Assembly: GCA_002393965.1 (NCBI GenBank)
Contig: DGSL01000013.1
Span: forward strand, 19,913-83,912
Direction of reading: 5' to 3'
Length of the DNA: 64,000 nucleotides
From: Bacteroidales bacterium UBA4363
GTDB lineage: Bacteria; Bacteroidota; Bacteroidia; Bacteroidales; Paludibacteraceae
Below are positions 49,641-58,707 of this stretch, in pieces; the stretch's first letter is position 1; each line of letters begins with the position of its first letter. The notes under the pieces were generated by a model. It saw only the letters and a list, made by a program, of their open reading frames with translations. It did no database searches and was not told the DNA's origin. Both the position numbers and the translations under genes were made by a program.

Positions 49641-49854
49641 CTCTTTTTCTCGCGGACTTCCTTCTTTCGGTTGCGAAAGTTAATATGCCCATTCGTTCAA
49701 AGAGTTTAGTTTAGTTTGGTTTCGCACACAATTCAGACTGTGTCATATCTCTCGCATTGAATACGAACTCTTACCTGTGACAGAAGATGCGTTTTCCCCA
49801 TGTCTTCTATAATAAATCAATCTTTGTGGAATAAACTCGGTATTATAATACATT

Positions 49855-49929
49855 TCAGCGACCAATCCGATCCATCTGCTCTTTCAGGTACTTCCTACCG
49901 TTGTAGGTTGCCATACATACAGAAATCAT
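49855..49929 (-). pseudogene. N-terminal remnant of a family 2 glycosyltransferase
   Basis: ATG 49929 overlaps the stop of the preceding glycosyltransferase in an ATGA junction and begins MISVCMATYNGRKYLKEQMD, the exact opening of GT2 enzymes, but the frame stops after 24 residues (TGA at 49857-49855). The rest of the gene is absent. The junction shows it was once the next gene of the operon; a deletion or replacement between it and the Wzz-like operon is inferred. Confidence 0.75.
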
Positions 49930-50753
49930 AGTTTCGCCCTCCTTCTCATATCTTTAATCTTATAATACATATAATCAAACACGGAGTGGTAGATGATTCC
50001 CTTTGTCATGGCATATCGTTTCCTATTTGCTTCGATTACGGACATCAGATTTCTGATCTTCTCACTCATTGTCTCCTTTCTTAAAGCGCCGACCGCATTG
50101 CCTGTATGCTGACGGTATTTGATTGTCGCTACGCCCAGGGGTATCACCTTGCCATACTTTCCAGCCACGATGCTCAACCACGCATCGTGCATAGTCACGA
50201 CCTTTGGGAAGGGCAGAGTTTTATTTCTCAGCGCACGATTGATAATCATCGTACAGCCTGTCACACTATTTGACATACCCAGTTCCTTCAAATTACTATC
50301 CAATTCATACGGATCGATAGCAGAATAGTCCCAGAACGAATCATCGATCAGGTTCAAATGCTCGTCCACAACCTGCAGATCGGTATGTACGAGCAGTGGA
50401 CATCCCTTACCGTACATTTTCTCGAGTTTCTGTATTTCACGCAGTGACAGCTCAACTTTTTCAGGGAGCCATACGTCATCCTGGTCGCTGAACAGGATAT
50501 AGTCCGCATCAGAGCACTCCAACAGTCTTTCGTAGGAGCGTATCACACCAATGTTACCCATTGCATCACGCAATCGGCATACCCGTTGCGAAAATCTCCT
50601 CTCATATTCATCGATACGTTCCACTGTATCATCCGTAGAACCATCATCCCGTATCAGCAATCGGAAATCCCGTTCTGTCTGGTCGAGAATTGAGTCTATC
50701 TGTTCGGACAGATAATTCGCACCATTATATGTTGATAAAAGAATATCGGTCAT
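49926..50753 (-). CDS. Glycosyltransferase family 2 (rhamnosyltransferase-like)
   Basis: This 275-residue GT-A enzyme shows MTDILLSTYNGANYLSEQID, DDGSTDDTVERI and the acidic motif FSDQDDVWLPEKVE; HDAWLSIVAGKYGKV and IKYRQHTGNAVG fit the rhamnosyl branch. ATG 50753 is the start of the conserved domain. The frame stays open upstream to ATG 50801, which lies inside the last palindromic element of array B, so a 16-residue leader peptide fusion is possible. It is part of the polysaccharide operon with the EpsG-like and flippase genes. Confidence 0.88.
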   Translation of the reverse strand: MTDILLSTYNGANYLSEQIDSILDQTERDFRLLIRDDGSTDDTVERIDEYERRFSQRVCRLRDAMGNIGVIRSYERLLECSDADYILFSDQDDVWLPEKVELSLREIQKLEKMYGKGCPLLVHTDLQVVDEHLNLIDDSFWDYSAIDPYELDSNLKELGMSNSVTGCTMIINRALRNKTLPFPKVVTMHDAWLSIVAGKYGKVIPLGVATIKYRQHTGNAVGALRKETMSEKIRNLMSVIEANRKRYAMTKGIIYHSVFDYMYYKIKDMRRRAKL

Positions 50754-50784
50754 TATTTCTAAGTATTCTTTTTTTAAAAAACAG

Positions 50785-51166
50785 GCGTTTTTTTGCGCCA
50801 TGGCATAGATTAAGCAAGCTTATCTCTGCTCATTTGGCTTGGCAAAACGCTTATCTTCGATAGTCGTTTTTTGCGCCATGGCATAGATTAAGCAAGCTTA
50901 TCTCTGCTCATTTGGCTTGGCAAAACGTTTATCTTCGATAGACGTTTTTACGCCATGGCATAGATTAAGCAAGCTTATCTCTGCTCATTTGGCTTGGCAA
51001 AACGCTTATCTTCGATAGACGTTTTTTGCGCCATGGCATAGATTAAGCAAGCTTATCTCTGCTCATTTGGCTTGGCAAAACATTTATCTTCGATAGACGT
51101 TTTTTGCGCCATGGCATAGATTAAGCAAGCTTATCTCTGCTCATTTGGCTTGGCAAAACGTTCCCT
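50785..51166 (-). repeat. Tandem palindromic element, array B (five copies, 77-78 bp period) at the 3' end of the EpsG-like gene
   Basis: Five copies are centred on CCATGG at 50798, 50876, 50953, 51031 and 51109. On the minus strand each reads TTTTGCCAAGCCAAATGAGC, AGAGATAAGCTTGCTTAATC, TATGCCATGGCGCAAAA, then a spacer CGTCTATCGAAGATAA. GCAGAGATAAG pairs with CTTAATCTATGC. Relative to array A, two base pairs of this hairpin are exchanged by compensatory changes (T-A to A-T and C-G to T-A). The EpsG-like stop codon (51133-51131) lies in the first copy, and the last copy runs into the next glycosyltransferase. Confidence 0.9.
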
Positions 51167-52345
51167 TTCCTGCATTGCCTTTTGATGGACGGTCCAGCGG
51201 TACGCCAAACCGTCTGTTTGAAACATCATATTTCTGTAATTGTATTCTATATTCGTTGTATTCATAGTGATATTGGCTAATAAGTAGAGAGAAAAGAAAC
51301 CAAAATAGAGGGTCTTTGTCCGCACGCCGTCTATCATCTTGAGCAAATGAGGAATGAGCACTACCGATCCAAAGACGAATAGAGACGGCAAGCGAGTGGA
51401 GGTAATCATCGACCATTGGAAGAAAAAGAAGGACATGATATAGACGATGAACAAATTCACGAAGAACCGCGTCTTTTCGTCCGTCTTCAGGCGTTGATAA
51501 TAACGCCAGCATATCAAGTACATCAAGAAGAAATTGCCAACAAAAGAATAAAGAGAGCCAAAGGACATTTCACGAACTGAACTATACATCATATCATCCA
51601 TATAAATAACCAGTTTCTTCGATACAATAGGTATCGAGCATGATATGAGCCAATCGACCAGAGAATTGAAAAGATTCAATCGGAAAAAGAAAACTACAAT
51701 TCCCATCCCGAACAACATCCATACCGTCCGCCGTGACATCTGTTTCCTCAGCAGTGGATAGAGCAAGATGAACAGCAACGAGGAGACATGGAAGAGACTA
51801 CCCAAAAGATTCATCAGCAAATATTTTCCGAACATCCCTTTCTGTGCATACCGAATCGACATGAAGAATAAAAGCAGGCCCTTGCAATTGCGCAATTGGT
51901 CTACCATATAGACCATTCCCATAAAAGAAAGGAACAAAGCCATTGAGAAAGCATACGAGACGGTGGCATGGCGACGCAGTACGCAATGAAGAAGAATAAT
52001 GTCGAAAAGCGTATTTACCAGCTGGAACGTAGCATAGTCAGAGAAGACACTCTTCAGCACAACCACGTAGAACTTAAAACCTATCTCATAATTGGACTGC
52101 GCAAAGAAATCTTCCGCATTCCAATCCCAGAGGGTTGGCAAGTCGCGGAATACGGCGTGGTATGCGAAGATATCCATCCCGACATAGCCTCGCAGACCAT
52201 AGAACAACACAAGAGAGAGTACCGATAGTTGCATCACTACCTGTTTCATGCGTTGCCCTTCATACAGTTCCACATAGGCGAGTATCATCAACACCGCCAA
52301 GTGCAACACATAAGGTATCGTATAAACATAACTAATCGGTTCCAT
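51131..52345 (-). CDS. EpsG/Wzy-like polysaccharide polymerase
   Basis: This 404-residue integral membrane protein has about ten hydrophobic segments. LFYGLRGYVGMDIFAYHAVF near residue 45 and the later NYEIGFKFYVVVLKSVF match the EpsG family, which is thought to polymerise exopolysaccharide repeat units (Wzy role). It starts 2 nt after the flippase stop. The final residues, ERFAKPNEQR, and the stop codon are encoded by the first palindromic element of array B, so the natural C-terminus has probably been replaced by repeat-derived sequence. Confidence 0.82.
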   Translation of the reverse strand: MEPISYVYTIPYVLHLAVLMILAYVELYEGQRMKQVVMQLSVLSLVLFYGLRGYVGMDIFAYHAVFRDLPTLWDWNAEDFFAQSNYEIGFKFYVVVLKSVFSDYATFQLVNTLFDIILLHCVLRRHATVSYAFSMALFLSFMGMVYMVDQLRNCKGLLLFFMSIRYAQKGMFGKYLLMNLLGSLFHVSSLLFILLYPLLRKQMSRRTVWMLFGMGIVVFFFRLNLFNSLVDWLISCSIPIVSKKLVIYMDDMMYSSVREMSFGSLYSFVGNFFLMYLICWRYYQRLKTDEKTRFFVNLFIVYIMSFFFFQWSMITSTRLPSLFVFGSVVLIPHLLKMIDGVRTKTLYFGFFSLYLLANITMNTTNIEYNYRNMMFQTDGLAYRWTVHQKAMQERERFAKPNEQR

Positions 52346-52347
52346 CT

Positions 52348-53667
52348 TTACTTCCCGTTTATCTCTTTCTCTTCCGAACGATTACATGAGACCGCATTCC
52401 GAGGAAAGAGGAGTCGATGACCGCAATATGCCATTCCCACAGCCACGAACACCTCGACAATGAGTACCGTTCCTGCGGCTCCCATCGCTTTTCCTACGGG
52501 TATGAGCAAGAAAATACAGGCAAACGCCAACACGGCAGCCAACGAATAGACATTGCGGTAACGTTGCCTTTCTCTCTCTCCGCCCATCGCCAGCAAAACC
52601 AGTTGAGCATAAACACCCCCCGATCCGACAAAGAGCGGCACCCATGCCATCAACCTGAATATTGCCCCCGTCCCTACATACTCAGTTCCCAACAGACTCT
52701 CAGCAAGAGGTGAGAAAGCGAACAGCAGAATTCCAAGCAGTGCCATACCACCAGCCACAAATACCAGAACCTTCCGCACATAGCGAACTGCCACCCCCTG
52801 ATTCTCACGATTCATCTGCACGATGCGCGGATAGAATGCCTGAATAACAGAGAACAGAATCATATAGGTCAACGCACGAACCAGTCGATCCACCGCCGAA
52901 TAGCGTCCCACCTCGACCGCTGTGCCAAACCATCCAAGAAAAAAAGCAATACTCACCGTATAAATACTTGTTGCGGCATTCGAAAAGAATATCGGGAACG
53001 ATCTTCTCAGAGCCATTATTACGTTTTGAATACTGCATGGCAGACTGCTTGCGAGTCCTTTTTTTTGAATATAAACATACGTGACCAAAGACGACAACAG
53101 ATAGACCATGGACTGAATCAAAGCAGCCACCAAGAAATCTGCCGGAGTATGTACAAAAACGAAAGTCAGAGGCAAGACAGAGAGTTTGCACAGTGTATTG
53201 ATGATGGAGATAACCCGTATTCTGCCCAATCCCTGCAGCAACCAGACAAACGAAAATGCGTGGCCTACCACCATCAGAAACATGACATAGAGCGTTTCGC
53301 GGTAAATAAAAAAGCGCGGTATCATAGAGAGAGCCCAAACAAGCAGTGCGGTTACCGTCAGTAACAACCATTTAGCTCTAACCGTCTCGGTATAGATGCG
53401 GTCCACTTCCCTTTGGTTTCCCTTCGCCAATGCAATCTCTTTCGTAGCTGAGAGGTCGAAACCGAAATCCACAATCAACATCATCATTTGGCACACAGCC
53501 AACGAAAAACCTATATATCCGTACTTCTCGGCTCCGAGAGTCATCATGAGATATGGCAATACCAAAATCGGGGCTATGTAGTTCAGTCCTTTGAGAGCAA
53601 GCAACCAGATTACGTCCGACATTTCGTGTCGGAACGGGCTGTGTCTGTATTTCTCTATCAGTTTCAA
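52348..53667 (-). CDS. Polysaccharide flippase (Wzx/RfbX family)
   Basis: This 439-residue protein has about twelve hydrophobic segments and belongs to the MOP superfamily: WLLALKGLNYIAPILVLPYL at the N-terminus, YGYIGFSLAVCQM and FGFDLSATKEIALAKGN are typical of O-antigen flippases. It moves lipid-linked repeat units across the inner membrane. It lies between the TPR/PD40 gene (13 nt upstream) and the EpsG-like gene (2 nt downstream), in one apparent operon that also contains the glycosyltransferase. Confidence 0.88.
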   Translation of the reverse strand: MKLIEKYRHSPFRHEMSDVIWLLALKGLNYIAPILVLPYLMMTLGAEKYGYIGFSLAVCQMMMLIVDFGFDLSATKEIALAKGNQREVDRIYTETVRAKWLLLTVTALLVWALSMIPRFFIYRETLYVMFLMVVGHAFSFVWLLQGLGRIRVISIINTLCKLSVLPLTFVFVHTPADFLVAALIQSMVYLLSSLVTYVYIQKKGLASSLPCSIQNVIMALRRSFPIFFSNAATSIYTVSIAFFLGWFGTAVEVGRYSAVDRLVRALTYMILFSVIQAFYPRIVQMNRENQGVAVRYVRKVLVFVAGGMALLGILLFAFSPLAESLLGTEYVGTGAIFRLMAWVPLFVGSGGVYAQLVLLAMGGERERQRYRNVYSLAAVLAFACIFLLIPVGKAMGAAGTVLIVEVFVAVGMAYCGHRLLFPRNAVSCNRSEEKEINGK

Positions 53668-53680
53668 ACCACGCAGATGT

Positions 53681-55222
53681 TTACCTATTCAATTTCAATT
53701 TGCGTATCTCGCAATTCCGAGCCATACGATAATTTTTCTCTACTGCTGTTTCTGCAGCACTACCCAGCCGTCGTTCGAGAACGATGATCTCGCGTCCCAG
53801 TTGTTGTCGTTTCCATTTATCCTTCTCCGACTGATAGGCATCGCGTTTCTCATTGAGTTGTTGACGATACTTCTCGCGTTCCTGTTCGAGTTGGTATCCT
53901 CGTTGATAGTAGGCCTTTGCATCCCCGCTCTTAAAATCCTTCAGATCGTGATAGACAACCCCTTCCATAATCTCGAAGTTCATGGACTCCGGCACCGTTT
54001 CCGACAAAGGAGGCACAGGAAAGGACTCCTCATATTCCATAACAGGAGTTTCGAGCATCATGCTGTCTGCAGTGTCCTGCGGTTCTGTGATTCGAATAGA
54101 GTCTGCCGGGAGTCGTCGCAGCGTTGCCAAAGCCATTCGTTCAGCATATGTTGCTGACTCTGGAAGATACGATGGCAGTTCCTCGTACCTGAATGTATAG
54201 ACCACCAATGTATCACCGTTCTGGTAACGGTCGGAAGCCCACCAACCCACTCTATTCTCCTCATCAATCTCCATGAGGTAGTCGTTCCACGTCGAATTGA
54301 ACGGCATACCCAAGTGTACAGGCTTCATAAACTCTCCTTTCTCATTGGTACGAGAGAGGTAGAGATCATATCCACCGATGGAATTATGGTGTGTCGAGGC
54401 AAAATAGAGTGAAACGCCGTCCTCCATCAGAAATGGGAAATTCTCATCGCCAGGAGTATTGATATCGCCACGCAGGGGCAGAGGTTCCGACCATCCACCG
54501 ACAAGGTAGTTACGTACGAACAGATCCAGTCCATTCTTTGCTGTCGTGTCGGACTGGTAACTACGATCTTTTCGTACCGTCATATAACCTGTTCGAGGTC
54601 GGAAATCCTTTGCCTTATTCAGTCGGTACACCTGTCCCATTTCCTTGCGTCGGTTATAAGCCGAGAACAGGCTCTGTCGAGTTACCTTCATGCTGTCGAG
54701 AATCGTTACTTTCTGTACGGCATTCAGCATCCTGCGAGCCTCCGCCACACCTCTTTTTCGCCTTCCACAAACATCCGCCATATAGGGTGTCGGCGTTAGT
54801 GTCTGAGCACGGTCATAATACGAGAGAGCCGTCTCGAAATCATACTCTCTCATTGAGAGATCGCCCATCAAGAGCAACGCGCCACTATGAGAAGAGACAT
54901 CTGAGAGGTATTTCCTCGCATGAATCCTATCGTTCGTATAGAAATAGCACGCCCCGAGCCGGTAGTCCAACTCCGTCATGTCGGGGTGTGTCATCACAAG
55001 AGACTTATAGAGTTCGAGAGCAGTCTGGTAATCGCCTGACTTGAAGCAGAGGTCCGCGGTACGTCGCAAAGCCCGTTCGTTCTTTGTCAGTATCGGTTCC
55101 TCCTTCTCTTCTTCGTTCTTCTTGTCGGATGGTTTTGATGTACTCTGAGCGGCCGCCAGCATTCCGCATAACAGCAAAAACCACAGCGTCAGTATCTCTC
55201 TTTTCCGTACTCGTTGTTTCAT
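53681..55222 (-). CDS. Exported TPR plus PD40 beta-propeller protein
   Basis: A signal peptide (ILTLWFLLLCGMLAAAQS) is followed by TPR units at about residues 50-150 (DLCFKSGDYQTALELYKSLV), PD40-type repeats at about 230-340 (DENFPFLMEDGVSLYFASTH, GGYDLYLSRTNEKGEF) and a C-terminal coiled coil from about 430 (QREKYRQQLNEKRDAYQSEK). At 513 aa it lacks the OmpA domain of PorE-like proteins. It probably works in the periplasm as a scaffold. It overlaps the AsmA gene stop by four bases and precedes the flippase by 13 nt. Specific function unknown. Confidence 0.7.
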   Translation of the reverse strand: MKQRVRKREILTLWFLLLCGMLAAAQSTSKPSDKKNEEEKEEPILTKNERALRRTADLCFKSGDYQTALELYKSLVMTHPDMTELDYRLGACYFYTNDRIHARKYLSDVSSHSGALLLMGDLSMREYDFETALSYYDRAQTLTPTPYMADVCGRRKRGVAEARRMLNAVQKVTILDSMKVTRQSLFSAYNRRKEMGQVYRLNKAKDFRPRTGYMTVRKDRSYQSDTTAKNGLDLFVRNYLVGGWSEPLPLRGDINTPGDENFPFLMEDGVSLYFASTHHNSIGGYDLYLSRTNEKGEFMKPVHLGMPFNSTWNDYLMEIDEENRVGWWASDRYQNGDTLVVYTFRYEELPSYLPESATYAERMALATLRRLPADSIRITEPQDTADSMMLETPVMEYEESFPVPPLSETVPESMNFEIMEGVVYHDLKDFKSGDAKAYYQRGYQLEQEREKYRQQLNEKRDAYQSEKDKWKRQQLGREIIVLERRLGSAAETAVEKNYRMARNCEIRKLKLNR

Positions 55223-57777
55223 TCTTCTGACTCTTTCTTTGAATGGAACAGATCACGCAGTCCTTTCTTTATTTCCTGTCCTGCCTCCTTCAGACCTGTT
55301 TTCATTTCGGCACCCGAATTAGAGAGATTCTCTCGCATTTCTTCTTTCTGTTCTCTCCATTCCTGTTTCATATCTTCGCCAGCCGCCTTCATTGTAGAAG
55401 AGGCATGGTGTCCCATTGTACGTGCAGCGTCCTTCAGCATCTCGCGAGTCTGAATTTTCACTTTCGGGTCGTCTATCGATCCGGTGATATGCACACCGAC
55501 GCGCTCCACCTTAAACACCGTCGATTCACTTGTCGGGACATCGAGGTGCATCACATAATCCACCGACTTATCCAGTCCTGTCCTACCCTTATCTATCTTC
55601 AGTTGATATTGGGATACCGAGAAGCCGAAATTCTCCGTATAGACATTTCCATTCATTATCCTAAACGGGATGCTTACGGAAGGAATCAGCGGCTCGTACA
55701 ATTCAGGTTTCTTCAAGGTCTTTGAAAGGCGGTGGAGAGACTCCACACCGCTGACCGTAATATTCTCGGAAGAGATAACGCCTACGGCGTTGAGCGTCTG
55801 AAGGTCAGGATTCATTTCCGATCCAAAATCCACGGAAAAATCCACATCGCCGGAAAAGCGTCCCGTCGTACCCTCGAACACAGGTACAATCTCCTTTGCG
55901 CTCTCCACCTGCCGATATACTTCAGAATACAACACATCGCGAATGGTAAGACTTGCCTTCCCTCGTGGCGGGCGTCCTGCATCCGGAGAGGCGTAGAGAC
56001 CGGTACAAGTCATTCTGCCACCCATTGTCGAGAGAGACACGCCGTTCATTTCCAGCACTCCAGAAGACAACACAAACAGCCCCCGAGCATCAGACACCTC
56101 GATCTTCTCATAGACTAATTTCCGAAACGATGCGTTCAGACGCAACGAGAGATCTTCGGGTAAGATCAGCACCTGAGTCTCGTCGGAAGACTCCGTCTGT
56201 TGTTCTCCAGAAAGCAAGTCTGCCAGATCCACATAGTCAGAGACACCTGTCAGCCTTCCCCTCAGCGTATCGCCACGCAAGAGATGTCCTACCACCTCGT
56301 CCACATTACCCTTCAAAGCCAGATCGCTCTTTCCGATTCGCATGTCGAAATACGGTACTTCCACACTGCGTGACGTAAACACCAGTTTCGCTCTGTCTAT
56401 TGCTATAGGGTGAGGAAGTGTTTTCAGAGATGCCGTCACTCGTTCGAGAGCAAGGTCGCCGTTAAACCTAAAGCGGTCGTACCAACCCTTATCATAATAA
56501 CTTAACTTGCCCTTAATATTCAGGTTGACTCTTGCGCTGCCTTGCAGCCGTTCATTCTGTTGAAGAGGATAAAAATCCTTTACAGTCCCCAAATTAAGAG
56601 CCCCTTTAAGTTCAGCGTCAATATCCGGATCATCGTTCAAGTTGCGAATGTCCAGGCGTCCAGAAAGAGGATTGCCGCCCATATTCATATTGAACCGAGA
56701 GACCTTCACCTCTGTCTGAAGAGTATTACCACCCTTGTTACTGATAGCGCCATCGAGTTGAATATTCTCCACCTTCCGAGGCAGGGACGGGTAACGGAAC
56801 CACGCATCGACGATGTTCAGCATCAGAGCAAAGGAGGGATATTGTACCTTTTCTCCACCATTGTAGGTACCCTTGACATAGCCGTCCAGCGTCACCTTGC
56901 CTCCCGTTTCTATTTCTCCGAAGCGATTGGCATAAATAGCCGGAATCAGAGAGAGCACATCCTTGAAATCGGTCTGTGGCGAACGCAGGCAAATATTCAT
57001 ATCATATTGAGAATCAATATCTTCATTTACATCCAGCCATCCTTCGGCATACATTTCCACCTCGTTCACCTTCAGGTGGTTTTCGCTTAAGGTATATCGT
57101 CCCTCCTTCCGATTCTGATTCACGCACATTTGCAGTTCAACCTTCGCCTTATTCAGCCACGTCACATTCCCGGACGCTACCGTCACTCCCTGCCAATTAT
57201 TTTCGGTTATGAGATCCGTTTCTTCCTCATCCAGATTTCCCCTCAGTCGATGGTTCAACGTATCGATCCGCAGTTGCATTCGGTTCTGTTCGTCATTAAA
57301 GAACAAAAATCCCTCTTTTATCCGCAATTCATTGAGTTGCAGGCGGAAGGGTTTTGACTCTTTCTCTTCACGATATTCCTCCTCTCGTACAATGTCCCAA
57401 TTGACCCTACCGTCTTTCAGACGATGCAGGCAAACCTTTGGGTGAACAACCGTAATTCCTTTCACCTCATACCCCTCGTCGGAGAGCAAGCTCGACAGCG
57501 AAAGCTCACCTGTCAGACTTTGCACCTGCAGCAACGTATCACCCTTGAAAGCACCTATACCTGCGATGTACCCTTTTTCCATTGTCACGCCGAGGTTGGG
57601 AAATGCTCTCCAGAAACTCAGATCGACATCCTCGAAATAGACCTTTGCTTTCAAAGACTCTTCCAAAGTCTCATTGATAGCACGTATGATCGGATTACGG
57701 AACAACATAGGTGCCGCTGTCAGTATTCCAGCAAGGAATACCAACACCGCCGATACTATAATGACCCACTTTTTCAT
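55219..57777 (-). CDS. AsmA-family envelope protein
   Basis: An N-terminal membrane anchor (VIIVSAVLVFLAGILTAA) precedes a long periplasmic region of the AsmA/repeating beta-groove type: KVYFEDVDLSFWRAFPNLGV near residue 42, then repeated beta strands, the AsmA C-terminal part (VISSENITVSGVESLHRLSK) and an amphipathic tail. At 852 aa it is a mid-size member. The family is believed to bridge inner and outer membrane for lipid transport or assembly. ATG 57777 is chosen: TATCTTTG at 57803-57796 gives a leader of about 12-15 nt, excluding the longer frame. It is the first gene of the polysaccharide operon. Confidence 0.85.
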   Translation of the reverse strand: MKKWVIIVSAVLVFLAGILTAAPMLFRNPIIRAINETLEESLKAKVYFEDVDLSFWRAFPNLGVTMEKGYIAGIGAFKGDTLLQVQSLTGELSLSSLLSDEGYEVKGITVVHPKVCLHRLKDGRVNWDIVREEEYREEKESKPFRLQLNELRIKEGFLFFNDEQNRMQLRIDTLNHRLRGNLDEEETDLITENNWQGVTVASGNVTWLNKAKVELQMCVNQNRKEGRYTLSENHLKVNEVEMYAEGWLDVNEDIDSQYDMNICLRSPQTDFKDVLSLIPAIYANRFGEIETGGKVTLDGYVKGTYNGGEKVQYPSFALMLNIVDAWFRYPSLPRKVENIQLDGAISNKGGNTLQTEVKVSRFNMNMGGNPLSGRLDIRNLNDDPDIDAELKGALNLGTVKDFYPLQQNERLQGSARVNLNIKGKLSYYDKGWYDRFRFNGDLALERVTASLKTLPHPIAIDRAKLVFTSRSVEVPYFDMRIGKSDLALKGNVDEVVGHLLRGDTLRGRLTGVSDYVDLADLLSGEQQTESSDETQVLILPEDLSLRLNASFRKLVYEKIEVSDARGLFVLSSGVLEMNGVSLSTMGGRMTCTGLYASPDAGRPPRGKASLTIRDVLYSEVYRQVESAKEIVPVFEGTTGRFSGDVDFSVDFGSEMNPDLQTLNAVGVISSENITVSGVESLHRLSKTLKKPELYEPLIPSVSIPFRIMNGNVYTENFGFSVSQYQLKIDKGRTGLDKSVDYVMHLDVPTSESTVFKVERVGVHITGSIDDPKVKIQTREMLKDAARTMGHHASSTMKAAGEDMKQEWREQKEEMRENLSNSGAEMKTGLKEAGQEIKKGLRDLFHSKKESEE

Positions 57778-57795
57778 TGCAGACAATACGCTTTG

Positions 57796-57879
57796 CAAAG
57801 ATACTGAAAATAACACAGTTTTCTGTCAAAAAAATAAACACCCCCATCTTGCCTCTTTACTTAAATTTTAGTAATTTTG
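57796..57879. promoter_or_regulatory. Divergent promoter boxes for the AsmA operon and the nitroreductase
   Basis: TATCTTTG on the minus strand (57803-57796) faces the AsmA gene. TAATTTTG on the plus strand (57872-57879) faces the nitroreductase with a leader of about 36 nt. Confidence 0.65.
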
Positions 57880-57921
57880 TAAAATAAAGAAAAAAGGACT
57901 TTCAAGAGAGGAATATACATC

Positions 57922-58668
57922 ATGCTCAATCAACTTATCCGTCACAAAACCATTCGAAAATACTCCGACCGTCCCATTAGCGAACAGACCCTCAACCGTT
58001 GTCTCACTGCAGCCACCCGCGCCAGCAATACGGGTAACATGCAGACCTATTCCATCGTTGTAACCCTTGACAACGACATCAAGCATGCGCTTGCCCCAGC
58101 GCATTTCAACCAACCGATGGTAGAGCAGGCACCTGCCGTTCTCACCTTCTGCATTGACTTCAACCGTTTCGACAAATGGTGTGACCTACGCCATGCTCAG
58201 CCCGGTTTCGACAACATTCTCTCCTTTTCCTCTGCAGCCATCGACGCCGTCCTGGCGGCACAAAATTTCGCCATAGCCGCCGAAAGCGAAGGGCTCGGCA
58301 TCTGTTATCTCGGCACCACCACTTACAATGCGATGGACATCATCCGCATCCTCAAGTTACCTAAGATGGTATTCCCTATTACCACCATTACAGCAGGCTA
58401 TCCAGCAGAAGTCCCTACGCATCAGGAAGACCGGTTGCCATTGGATGGTGTCTGCCATCACGAGATCTATGAAGATTATGATGCCAAGGAGATTGAGCGT
58501 ATCTATTCCTACAAGGAATCCCTTCCGACCAATCAACAATTTGTACGGGAGAACGGGAAGGAAACACTCGCACAGGTCTTCACCGACATCCGCTACACAA
58601 AAAAAGATGCTGAGAATTTCTCTAAAACCTTTCTTGAAGCTCTCCGTCATCAGGGTTTTCTGAAATAA
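57922..58668 (+). CDS. Nitroreductase family protein (NADPH-dependent, NfsA-like)
   Basis: This 248-residue FMN enzyme starts with the family motif HKTIRKYSDRPISEQTLNRC and has ATRASNTGNMQTYSIVV, which binds FMN, and AAESEGLGICYLGTTTYNAM. The C-terminal part (AGYPAEVPTHQEDRLPLDGV) fits the oxygen-insensitive NfsA/FRP group. It reduces nitro compounds, flavins or quinones; the natural substrate is unknown. It is the first gene of a plus-strand set; the zincin-like gene follows 39 bp later. Confidence 0.9.
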   Translation: MLNQLIRHKTIRKYSDRPISEQTLNRCLTAATRASNTGNMQTYSIVVTLDNDIKHALAPAHFNQPMVEQAPAVLTFCIDFNRFDKWCDLRHAQPGFDNILSFSSAAIDAVLAAQNFAIAAESEGLGICYLGTTTYNAMDIIRILKLPKMVFPITTITAGYPAEVPTHQEDRLPLDGVCHHEIYEDYDAKEIERIYSYKESLPTNQQFVRENGKETLAQVFTDIRYTKKDAENFSKTFLEALRHQGFLK

Positions 58669-58707
58669 GAAAGCACAGAAAGAACCTTTCCGAAAAAGCA
58701 TTCACAG

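Noticed and set aside
49641..49854. Possible further gene between the Wzz-like operon and the glycosyltransferase remnant
   Set aside because: No frame of meaningful length on either strand and no recognisable protein fragment beyond the 24 codons described.
51968..53371. Plus- and minus-frame ORFs of 86-188 codons within the EpsG-like and flippase genes
   Set aside because: Antisense or out-of-frame shadows of clear membrane-protein genes.
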